Positions 54,698 through 63,092 of a stretch of DNA of 64,000 nucleotides are shown here, piece after piece. The stretch lies in assembly GCA_964594635.1 (NCBI GenBank), contig CAZQMV010000008.1, positions 1 through 64,000 of the forward strand, written 5' to 3'. The notes under the pieces were generated by a model that did not search any database, was not told where the DNA came from, and was given only the letters and a program-made list of their open reading frames with translations. A program made the translations under genes and the position numbers. The DNA comes from Berkiella sp964594635. GTDB taxonomy: Bacteria; Pseudomonadota; Gammaproteobacteria; Berkiellales; Berkiellaceae. Position 1 is the first letter of the stretch, and each line of letters starts with the position of its first letter.

Positions 54698-55087
54698 TTA
54701 TCGTTTGTGTTTTTTATTCGTAGTTCCTTCTTGCGGAGATCCAGAAACAGGTCGCTTGCCAACCTCATTGCGAACTTTATGCACTTCATTGTGAATCAAT
54801 GTTCTTTTCTCAACGCCAATTTCCGATTCTCTTTGTTTTAATCTATCTTGTTCTTGTGTATGTTTTTGAATGTTGCGTGCAGAATTCTCTATGGCTGTCT
54901 CAAATTCCTTTTTAAACCCTTTAAAACGTTCTAATTCATTATTGTCGCTAAAATCACTCACCATTTTCTTTGCCAACGCAACGTTAGGTTGTGGAGCATG
55001 AATTAAACGCAAAATACTTTCAAACTTTTTAATCTCAGCAGAGGAATAATCTTTGTAAAATTCAGGATCTTGATTAGAAGTCGCCAT
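54698..55087 (-). CDS. Small helical protein with the shared N-terminal module (129 aa)
   Basis: GAGGTATTCAA precedes the ATG. Residues 13-65: DYSSAEIKKFESILRLIHAP, then NVALAKKMVSDFSDNNELERF (split here as two pieces in the module), KGFKKEFETAIENSARN, then coiled coil and a basic disordered tail (TNKKHKR). The gene follows 55101-56324 by 13 bp on the same strand, so they form an operon. Convergent with its likely paralogue at 54341-54676. Confidence 0.6.
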   Translation of the reverse strand: MATSNQDPEFYKDYSSAEIKKFESILRLIHAPQPNVALAKKMVSDFSDNNELERFKGFKKEFETAIENSARNIQKHTQEQDRLKQRESEIGVEKRTLIHNEVHKVRNEVGKRPVSGSPQEGTTNKKHKR

Positions 55088-55100
55088 TTGAATACCTCAT

Positions 55101-56324
55101 TTATTTATTGGTCGCTTTGGCTTGTTTTGGCGTAATTTCGACCGTTGATAGAAAATCATCAAATTCCATAGCAGCAGGGGTTTTAGTCAATTTAGCTGAA
55201 GCCGGTAATTCCAATTTTGAATAGAGATTTTGCATTTTTACTTTTTCTTTTTGCTTTTGTGTCTCAATTTTGACACATTGATCGCGAAGTTCCATTTTTT
55301 CCTTTTTACCATTTATCATTTGCAAAACTGCGGGATTAAACTTCTCAGCTAACAATTTGGCTTCTGCCTTGATCTGTTCGGGTGTTAATAAATCTAGGTT
55401 AGCGCCATTTTTCTTGGCCATTGCAATAAATATTTTTTCAAAGTCAGGGTCCTTCTTAGCAAGTTCTTTAACAGATTTGTTATTACTGCAAGCTAAATTG
55501 TAATTAATCAATGAAGGAAGTTGCACTGTAACTTTTGATTGATCATATTTGTCTAAGGCAATATATTTTTTTAGTTCTTCCTTTTCAGCTCGATAATATT
55601 CTTGTAAAAAATCCTTCATGAATTGATCGCGATTTTCACCAGGGATCACATCACTGTAAACAAGTAGATCTGAGTTTTCAGCTTTATGATTGGCTAATTC
55701 ATCGCTAACTCGAATAGCTGCATCATTCACTGTTGATTTCTTTCTGTCTTTAATGTTGCCAATTAAACCATTGATATCATTTATTTTAATATCATGTTGA
55801 TTCATTCGAGCTTGGTATTGCTGATTAAGCTGTTGTAAGTGCATTTGAAAAGCTTGATCGGTTAAAATGCGTTGAATTTCCGCTTCATAAATGATCTTTA
55901 ATCTTTCATCTTTTTCGTTAGCATATTTTCGTCGCCACTCACTGATCGCCAATATGATATTTTTTAACCACTCTTCATTTAAATGAGATTGAATGGCTTC
56001 TTCAATAAGCATATTTAATATTTTTCGAGTGATAACTGAAACAATTTTGATTTGTTCGATATTCTTCTCAATATTTTGTTCTTGTATAACTTCTGGATCG
56101 GTTGCGAAATTACTTTCAATTAAGTTTTTAAAAAGAATCAGTTTTCTTGAAGTTTGGATAGAGCTTAATATATTTGAAAGTGCTGATTCTTTGGTGTCAC
56201 TGTTAGCGCCAGGGGGGAAATGCTGTTGGTAATCGATGTCGACTTTAGCCAAGATATTTTTTAGTTTTTCTTCAGGTTGTGCTCCCATCAGATTAAATAA
56301 GTTATATTTGCCCGCAGTCGCCAT
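55101..56324 (-). CDS. Helical protein with related N-terminal module, operon partner of 54698-55087 (407 aa)
   Basis: The ATG at 56324 (ATAGKYNLFNLMGAQ) follows AGAGAAGATGTATT; the open frame upstream to 56489 has no ribosome site. Residues ~12-65 (AQPEEKLKNILAKVDIDYQQ; SALSNILSSIQTSRKL; ILFKNLIESN) resemble the module. Then helices and coiled coil (NEEWLKNIILAISEWRRKYA; HLQQLNQQYQARMNQHD), an alpha-beta part near 250-300 and a coiled end. No known family. Transcribed with the next gene. Confidence 0.6.
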   Translation of the reverse strand: MATAGKYNLFNLMGAQPEEKLKNILAKVDIDYQQHFPPGANSDTKESALSNILSSIQTSRKLILFKNLIESNFATDPEVIQEQNIEKNIEQIKIVSVITRKILNMLIEEAIQSHLNEEWLKNIILAISEWRRKYANEKDERLKIIYEAEIQRILTDQAFQMHLQQLNQQYQARMNQHDIKINDINGLIGNIKDRKKSTVNDAAIRVSDELANHKAENSDLLVYSDVIPGENRDQFMKDFLQEYYRAEKEELKKYIALDKYDQSKVTVQLPSLINYNLACSNNKSVKELAKKDPDFEKIFIAMAKKNGANLDLLTPEQIKAEAKLLAEKFNPAVLQMINGKKEKMELRDQCVKIETQKQKEKVKMQNLYSKLELPASAKLTKTPAAMEFDDFLSTVEITPKQAKATNK

Positions 56325-56647
56325 AATACATCTTCTCTTTAAAATCTTTATTATTAGGCAATGATGCAACTTAATTAGTTCCATTGATTTATGCGGCCAT
56401 ACACCTGTTTTTATGCGCGTATACACAAATAGTCTGAAAATATTAGATAAAATGTCATTGCATTTTGCAGGAGAGTTTTTATAATGCACTCCGCATCAGG
56501 GAACTTAGGATTAAGATGCAAATAAGGGAATGCCTCTCGGGAGTAGCCGTGAAAAGGAATATCACAGCGACTTTTCAAATCATTTCTTGCTCTTAACTTC
56601 TATTTCCCTGTGCATTGGATAATTACCCTGCAGTATAAGGAAGTTGT

Positions 56648-59600
56648 ATGAAGAGTTTATTGAATGCCACCACATGGGAAAATAGTTCTGGATTCGGTAC
56701 CATCGGTCATGTTCTAACCAAAAAAATATTATCAGGTGACTGGCAAAATCATGTAGATAGTCCCACCGCTAAAATTCTACTAGCTGCCTTTGCTAGTGCA
56801 TATAAAATGCCTGAAGTGAGTTGGAAGCAGATCCGTCAATTATTTGAATTTTATCAACATCCTGAAGATCAGCAAAAACTCTGGGTTGGACCGCTTCGCA
56901 CTCTTTTACGCCAAACTGCGACTAGAAAATCTCATCTGTTAAAAGAGCATCTATCGACGCTTTGTAATAAGCTACAGATAGCATTTCAGGTGGTTGATCA
57001 TGAATCTGGCATTGTTGATCCTGCTTGCAAGGGTTTTGACGGACAAAAGCCGTTTGCTAAAGTCTCAGCTGTCTGTGTCAATGGTTATTGGCAACCAATT
57101 ACCGATGATATGAGCGAAGTTCATCAACAACAACTGTTGTGGAAACAAGGCTTTAGGCATTTTTCTGAACATAGTTTCGATGGTATTTTGCAAGCAGCTC
57201 GTCCTGCCTTAGATAATGTTCCAAAGCGTTTTACCTCACCTAGGCTCTATAAAGCGATTAATGGACTTCATTATGAGCGGATGGCTGAAATATGTCAGAG
57301 TCAAGCAGAGCATCCTGATCCGGACAATGGTGTATTTCTTAATATTGATCATCTGCTTTCTCAAAAAGATCTCTCAGGATTATTAACGATATTTTACTTT
57401 AAACCCAGTACTCGCAACTATATTTTAATCAATGCGCTAGCTTGTCATCATGCTGCATTTGTTAATGATTTTCTTAAATGTTATCAATTATTACCCGATG
57501 AGGGCACGCAAACGCAGCATTGGGGAGCCCAACTTGAAAAGGTAGTGCCTTGTATTTATCAAGTAGACGGAGATGATACGTTACTTCAGGCCATAAGAGA
57601 AAAGGATCAAGTTGATGCAAAAAAGTTGCTACTGGGCGATGTTGATATTTACCATGAAAATAAAAGTAAAGTTTCGCCTTTACATTTAGCTTGTGCTCAA
57701 GAAGACAAAGCGATTGTAGAGGCTATGGTTGCTAGTGAATTGAGAAAGAATGCTAAACGCAATTACTTTCGTCGGATTGCTTACCAAGGTTTAGATTTGA
57801 GCCGCCAAGATGCTAGCGGAAGTACGCCATTACATTATGCCGCTAGAGGCAATGATCCCAGTTTTGCAAAAATTCTTTTTGAGCAAGAAGGTTATTTAAT
57901 TAACCCGACGATGGATTTTCGCATTCCTGATAAGCAAGGAAAAACAGCAATCCATCTTGCGGCGGTAAATCCTAATATTGAGATTTTAAAGTCGTTTTTA
58001 AAGCCTAAAACCTACTTCATGGCAGGGCATGATGTGCAAGATCTGATGGGGTTTACATCTCTTCATTATGCAGTTGCAGCAAAACGCCGTGATCACATTC
58101 GATTATTACTCGCAGCAGGAGCTTCTAAAACAATTCGTGCTTATCCTGATAAAGTTAAAAATGAATTTCCTCAATTGAATGAACAGTTAACGGATCTTTC
58201 GCCATTATGGATTGCTTTAGAGCAACAAGATCTAGACTCGGCAGTTTTATTGATTGCGAATGCCAACCATTTATGGAATACCAAAAATAGTCAAGGGTTT
58301 AATGCGGTGCAAATGGCTGCTATGCAAGGACGTCTTGATTTACTTAAAGCATGGGATCAGCAATTTTTGAATAGTAATATTTTGTACTCTCCTGATAATA
58401 GAGGGATACGTTTAATTCACTGTGCTGCCATGGGTGGACATTTGGATGTTGTTAAATTTTTGATGAATAAAAATGAGCGATTAACGCGGATTGATAAGCA
58501 TTGGAATACGGCATTGCACTTTGCTGCACAATATGGTCATTTAGCTGTCGTACAATTTCTGTTAGAAGAAGTAAAGCGAGAGAAACTTCATAATCTCAGG
58601 CGGGAATACGAGGGCGGTTTAAGAGAATTTTTTGGGAAAAAGCGTATCTTAATCCAAATTGACAGTGAAAATGATTTTGGTGAAACCCCTTATGTATTGG
58701 CGCAAATCAATGGACATGAACAAGTCGCTGCAGCCTTAAGCGCGGCAGGTGCCAAGACGGTTTCATTAAGTGATCACATAATTAGTGCGATTGATCGCTC
58801 TGAAAAGGATGTAGAGCGATCTGAGTATAAAGCGGCAGGTATTGCTTCTAAATACCATTCGATCGCATTCAAAAAAGACAACCATCAAGACACAATGATC
58901 CATCGAGCGGTTAAACACTTGAATTATCGCATGTTGATGGTGCTATTTCATCCGCTGACAGATGTTGAACGCAAGCGCATTGTGCAAACAAAAAATCCAG
59001 TGGGTCAAACGCCACTTGAATTAATAAAGGAGCTAAGAAAGGGGACTCAAGATAAGCAAGTATTAATCCAGCTTGATAAAATGGAACGCGCATTGATCTG
59101 GTATGATAATGAAGCTTATCAACGTAAGTACAGCACTGTGGCACAAAAAACACAATATCGAGCAAATTGTGCTGTCGATTTTAAATTCGAACTCGAGCGT
59201 GCTAGGACTTATTCTTATTATACGTTTGCTTCAGTTTATGGTAGGCCCATTATAGCGGGACTACAGGTGGTAGCTGCTACTGCTAATCCTGTCTCATTTA
59301 TTTTTGCTGCTGGAGGTGCCCTCCTGGGTAACGATCCTATTGAAGTTGCAGAACGGTCTCTTTCTATGTTATCGCAAGCAAAACCTAAATTTCTTCCTGG
59401 GCCGGTAAAAGCTGCGACTAACCTTTTTTGGTGGATTGGACTTATTCGAAATACCACAAAGAAAGCGGCTATTGAAATTGCCAAGCACACATCAGCAGTA
59501 GTGATGTCTCAAGCCAATCTTGAGAGGTATAACAGCGAAATCAAGAATTATTTGCACTATATTGATTTATTAGCTGTGCCCTATGCGGTGAGTGAAGACG

Positions 59601-62413
59601 TTGGAAGAAATATTCTTTCCACTCATCTGGAGAATGCCTTAGGAGGTTTTGAAAGTGTTGAAATGACATTGCATGATCATGGGGTGCCAACCTTAAATGA
59701 GCTTGTAGAAAGTGCTGGCACTGCTGCAAATGATCTTATCAAAAATAAAACTGGAATTGATGTGCAAAAAGAAGTTCGTAACGGCTATGGATGGGCACGA
59801 GAGAATATCGGTAGTATACCGTCGAAGGGAGCTTATTTACTCACACAATTGGATAGTATATTAGATCAATTGTTTAATGATCCTACCGTTAAAATGCAAG
59901 TGAAAGAGATCTATGCAGCAGGGATTGATATATATCGTCATGCCCCGGTGCAATTAATGGTGTGCATGGAGGCTTTAGGCGCCTATGTGAATCATGGGCA
60001 GCAAACAGATCATTTCGTCACGATTCTGTCTGAAATCGCACAGTCGCTGGTGAATAACCAACAAGATCCAACTACGTTGTTGGCAGATTTTGTTCTGACG
60101 GCACCATTTTATAAATCAGAACATTTAACTGATCTTGATCGTAACACGCTTAGAACACAAGTAACGACGGATATTCAGGCTAAGAAAATGTTTTCTGAAG
60201 TGTTATCTACAGTATCGAGCGCAAGTGTCAGTATGGTGGCGCAAAATTGTGTGGCAAGTTTAACTGCTGTTAATCCCGAGATAAGAGGTTATGTCAATGA
60301 GGGGATACGTGCTTTATATACACAATGGTTTAATGAACCCGCTACCGTTCAAGAGAACTGGTCACACTTGCAAAGTTATTTGAACTATGGGGTGTTATCA
60401 CACTCAGCTGCCGTTTCACTAGACCATTTAGCAAAAGTTCAAGTATCGCAAGGTAAAGATTATACTGAAGTAATCACTGTTTTAACTTTTAACAATCAGC
60501 ATTATCTGAAATTCCAACAAGATCCCCAGATGTTGGCTGGTTTTGAAACACATCTTCGTCAAAGTCTGCAAGAAGTGACTCAGGCTCCGCCTGAAGAAAA
60601 GACTGCTAAATTGCATGAAGTATTGGCTAAAGAACGTCAATATTCGATTGATACGTATGTGAAGAGCTTAAAGGGTGGCCAAGAAACCACGAATGATTAT
60701 AAGAATATTTTGCATAATAAAGAAAGAAAATTTAGTGCAGATGGTTTATCTGAATATGCCGCCCAGATTTTGGTTTTCAATAGCACTTACTACTTTGGCA
60801 ATTTAACGCCGCAACAAAAGCTTGAGATGCAAGGGTTTTTTAGAGGATTTTTCAATCATATTCAAGGCGGAAAGTTCAATGAAGATGCGGTTGTTAAGAA
60901 TTATAACCGAGCGCTAACGTTTATTACCTGCGGTTCTTATATGGACTTGGTAATGTCAGGAGTGGCGGTTGATGGTAATGTTGCGCAGATTTTTAGTGGT
61001 TTCAATTCTAATGAGGTTCGTGCAGCAGTTGCAGCTTATGAAGTGAATGCCATGGTAGCTGATGCAAAAGGCTATTCGCCATTATCGTTCCAAGCGACAT
61101 TTGATCTTTATCGCAAATTTTTTGACCAGCAATTTGCGAGCTCTAAAGATAAAGTCGAAAGTGGTATTCGAGATATTGTGAATGAAACGTTGCGCAAGCA
61201 AGACCAAACAGGGGGTAACTATGGTTTGGTGTTAGACAGCAAGACCCTTGATCAAGCCGCAGATTTTGTGGTGCAAAGCTCTAAGCAAATTGGTGAGAAC
61301 CGTTGGCCAGGTACGGGTGATGCGTTTGCTAGAACCATTGATGATCATTCAAAAGGTCACGCCAATCGATTGTTATCCTCCTTGGGGAAAAATATTCGTA
61401 TAGGTATTAAGAAGACGGGTACTACGGTGAGTGTGGGTTTACAAACCAATGGATCGATTGTGATACCAACGCTAACACATGTGGGTTCGGGGACAGAGGT
61501 TGCGTTGAGTAATCCTTTTGCAACGCCAAGCCTTACCCTTACCATTCCAGAAAGAGTGACTACAGGTGAAAGTTCAAGTACAGCGTTGGTGCCAATAACG
61601 CCTGTGTTATATTCGCCGTTGGCTGTGACTGAGAAACGAGCGCCACGTAAAAGACCTGTAGCTCCGGCTTTACTGCGACCCATTGCCCCTAGGGTGAACG
61701 AGCCTGTAACGCAATTGATCCCGACTTATGGGGTAGGTAAAGCCAAAAAATTTGATTTGGTACCTGAATTACCAGAGTCATTATTAACGTTACCCCAACC
61801 CTCTAATCCTGGGGCAGTTATGACTAATACTGACAGAAGTTTTGGTGATAGGTTGCTTAGCTGGGTAGGAATTGGAAACGCCGAGGCGAATCCGGTGGCT
61901 ATACCATTGATGGGGATGGCTGTTGGAGCTGCTGCAGCTGCTGCAGTACCAGCTATATCAAGAAATCCTCTTGATTCCTTAAGGCAAACAATGGAAGATT
62001 TCCCTACAGAACATCCAGCAGTGGTAGCTGCTGCGGATAGTCTAAGAACGGCTGTTTATGTTACGACTTTTCCTAGTCTGGCGAAGAACGATACTCTTGG
62101 GCTTTTCAAAAAATCTAAGCAAAATGATAAGCCAAGATTACATGCGCCAGATCCGGATAAGAGTTATGTTCCTGCACCGAAGGAGTTGCCTGGATTTCCG
62201 GATGCAAAGGTTGCTAAAGGTACAACTCCTTATCCGGGAGGCATAAGAAAAAGATGGAAAACTCCAGATAAAAAAATATTAGAGTGGGATTATCAACATG
62301 GTGAGATTGAACTGTATGACAAAAAGGGGAAGCACTTAGGTGCCTATGACCCAAATACAGGAAATATAGTTAAACCAGCCAAAGATGACCGAAATATTAA
62401 GAAGTATCTATGA
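56648..62413 (+). CDS. Giant ankyrin-repeat toxin with C-terminal colicin E3-type 16S rRNase (1921 aa)
   Basis: TATAAGGAAGTTGT precedes the ATG. N-terminal ~330 residues: helical domain. Residues ~338-690: at least seven ankyrin repeats (SPLHLACAQEDKAIVEAMV; STPLHYAARGNDPSFAKILF; NTALHFAAQYGHLAVVQFLL). Residues ~866-894: hydrophobic (IIAGLQVVAATANPVSFIFA); then ~700 helical residues, a Pro-rich linker, and a second hydrophobic Ala/Gly run near 1755. The last ~55 residues match colicin E3: E-W-D1881-Y-Q-H1884-G-E-I-E1888 aligns with D510/H513/E517, and the end GKHLGAYDPNTGN...DRNIKKYL aligns with the colicin end, R1915 at the R545 position. E3 cleaves 16S rRNA near A1493. No receptor or signal peptide seen. 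The next gene overlaps or follows closely as immunity. Confidence 0.88.
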   Translation: MKSLLNATTWENSSGFGTIGHVLTKKILSGDWQNHVDSPTAKILLAAFASAYKMPEVSWKQIRQLFEFYQHPEDQQKLWVGPLRTLLRQTATRKSHLLKEHLSTLCNKLQIAFQVVDHESGIVDPACKGFDGQKPFAKVSAVCVNGYWQPITDDMSEVHQQQLLWKQGFRHFSEHSFDGILQAARPALDNVPKRFTSPRLYKAINGLHYERMAEICQSQAEHPDPDNGVFLNIDHLLSQKDLSGLLTIFYFKPSTRNYILINALACHHAAFVNDFLKCYQLLPDEGTQTQHWGAQLEKVVPCIYQVDGDDTLLQAIREKDQVDAKKLLLGDVDIYHENKSKVSPLHLACAQEDKAIVEAMVASELRKNAKRNYFRRIAYQGLDLSRQDASGSTPLHYAARGNDPSFAKILFEQEGYLINPTMDFRIPDKQGKTAIHLAAVNPNIEILKSFLKPKTYFMAGHDVQDLMGFTSLHYAVAAKRRDHIRLLLAAGASKTIRAYPDKVKNEFPQLNEQLTDLSPLWIALEQQDLDSAVLLIANANHLWNTKNSQGFNAVQMAAMQGRLDLLKAWDQQFLNSNILYSPDNRGIRLIHCAAMGGHLDVVKFLMNKNERLTRIDKHWNTALHFAAQYGHLAVVQFLLEEVKREKLHNLRREYEGGLREFFGKKRILIQIDSENDFGETPYVLAQINGHEQVAAALSAAGAKTVSLSDHIISAIDRSEKDVERSEYKAAGIASKYHSIAFKKDNHQDTMIHRAVKHLNYRMLMVLFHPLTDVERKRIVQTKNPVGQTPLELIKELRKGTQDKQVLIQLDKMERALIWYDNEAYQRKYSTVAQKTQYRANCAVDFKFELERARTYSYYTFASVYGRPIIAGLQVVAATANPVSFIFAAGGALLGNDPIEVAERSLSMLSQAKPKFLPGPVKAATNLFWWIGLIRNTTKKAAIEIAKHTSAVVMSQANLERYNSEIKNYLHYIDLLAVPYAVSEDVGRNILSTHLENALGGFESVEMTLHDHGVPTLNELVESAGTAANDLIKNKTGIDVQKEVRNGYGWARENIGSIPSKGAYLLTQLDSILDQLFNDPTVKMQVKEIYAAGIDIYRHAPVQLMVCMEALGAYVNHGQQTDHFVTILSEIAQSLVNNQQDPTTLLADFVLTAPFYKSEHLTDLDRNTLRTQVTTDIQAKKMFSEVLSTVSSASVSMVAQNCVASLTAVNPEIRGYVNEGIRALYTQWFNEPATVQENWSHLQSYLNYGVLSHSAAVSLDHLAKVQVSQGKDYTEVITVLTFNNQHYLKFQQDPQMLAGFETHLRQSLQEVTQAPPEEKTAKLHEVLAKERQYSIDTYVKSLKGGQETTNDYKNILHNKERKFSADGLSEYAAQILVFNSTYYFGNLTPQQKLEMQGFFRGFFNHIQGGKFNEDAVVKNYNRALTFITCGSYMDLVMSGVAVDGNVAQIFSGFNSNEVRAAVAAYEVNAMVADAKGYSPLSFQATFDLYRKFFDQQFASSKDKVESGIRDIVNETLRKQDQTGGNYGLVLDSKTLDQAADFVVQSSKQIGENRWPGTGDAFARTIDDHSKGHANRLLSSLGKNIRIGIKKTGTTVSVGLQTNGSIVIPTLTHVGSGTEVALSNPFATPSLTLTIPERVTTGESSSTALVPITPVLYSPLAVTEKRAPRKRPVAPALLRPIAPRVNEPVTQLIPTYGVGKAKKFDLVPELPESLLTLPQPSNPGAVMTNTDRSFGDRLLSWVGIGNAEANPVAIPLMGMAVGAAAAAAVPAISRNPLDSLRQTMEDFPTEHPAVVAAADSLRTAVYVTTFPSLAKNDTLGLFKKSKQNDKPRLHAPDPDKSYVPAPKELPGFPDAKVAKGTTPYPGGIRKRWKTPDKKILEWDYQHGEIELYDKKGKHLGAYDPNTGNIVKPAKDDRNIKKYL

Positions 62414-62424
62414 AGAGGTTTTTA

Positions 62425-62715
62425 ATGAAAAATGATGTTTCAGGAATAAAAAGAGTGATCATGGGTTACAGTAAAATACCGGATGAAGACGGAGATTGCT
62501 TTTTGGAAGTTGAATATAGTCTTAAACCAGTTGATTTACAGTTTTTGCAAAAACTCTTTAACATCGATCCCAATGATTCTGAGGCAGTAAATCGAGATCT
62601 TATTCTTTGCTATCAAATAAACAAGGAACAAGCAGAAGCATTACAGCCTTATGTGATTGATGGGGTGATTGATTTGGACAAATATGATTTTATGTTGGAG
62701 TGTTATCAGGAGTAG
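62425..62715 (+). CDS. Probable immunity protein for the E3-type toxin (DUF7683-like)
   Basis: 96 aa from the ATG at 62425, which follows AAGAGG by six bases; an ATG at 62410 overlapping the toxin stop (ATGA) is also possible. Small and acidic: DEDGDCFLEVEYSLKPVDLQ, then FNIDPNDSEAVN, then CYQINKEQAEALQPY and YDFMLECYQE. The position right after the toxin, the overlap and the acidic character fit an immunity protein for a basic rRNase. It does not look like the classical colicin E3 immunity family; it resembles the DUF7683 type of small immunity protein as I remember it, moderate confidence. Confidence 0.7.
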   Translation: MKNDVSGIKRVIMGYSKIPDEDGDCFLEVEYSLKPVDLQFLQKLFNIDPNDSEAVNRDLILCYQINKEQAEALQPYVIDGVIDLDKYDFMLECYQE

Positions 62716-63092
62716 AGCATTACATCATCGCGGTAGCGATAGAACAAACTAGCCCCCCATTGAGGCGCACCTGCGAAGCCGGATGCGCCGTTATGGGGGG
62801 TAAACGAATCCCACCTCATATGTCACTGCGGTAGCAGTGAGACAATTTAAACGATTTGTATTAGGTTAAGAGCAGCACCGCTGCTGCGGTGCTGTCATAT
62901 CTGGTTAATTAATACCCCCCCGTTCCGGTCGTCTTCGCTAACGCTACGTCGACCTAGTTCCATATATTATTCTTTAATAAATCGTTAATGCAGATAGATA
63001 CAGCAAATTTCCCAAAAATAGGAATTAATAAGCTACATCTTCTTTGTCCATAATTTTAGTTTCAAACCAGATAACCTTGATGAAGGAAGTTA
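62716..63092. repeat. Intergenic region with four tight hairpins
   Basis: In order: ATCGC-GGTA-GCGAT (62727-62740); a long stem CCCCCCAT...ATGGGGGG with an inner GGCGCA/TGCGCC (62753-62800); TCACTGC-GGTA-GCAGTGA (62823-62840); CAGCACCGC-TGCT-GCGGTGCTG (62873-62894). The first and third share a GGTA loop. No gene is visible. The large hairpin probably ends the toxin-immunity transcript; the rest may be dispersed palindromes. The sulfatase promoter must lie near 62990-63080. Confidence 0.7.

Noticed and set aside
56490..56647. Structured 5' leader or riboswitch before the giant toxin
   Set aside because: Short complementary segments exist (GTGA/TCAC around 56550-56570) but no known class or extended pairing could be recognised.
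56648..57200. OTU-type deubiquitinase at the N-terminus of the giant toxin
   Set aside because: The helix-strand order is faintly OTU-like (LWVGPLRTLLRQ...VCVNGYWQP) but there is no DGxC at the expected place and no catalytic His, so no call is made.
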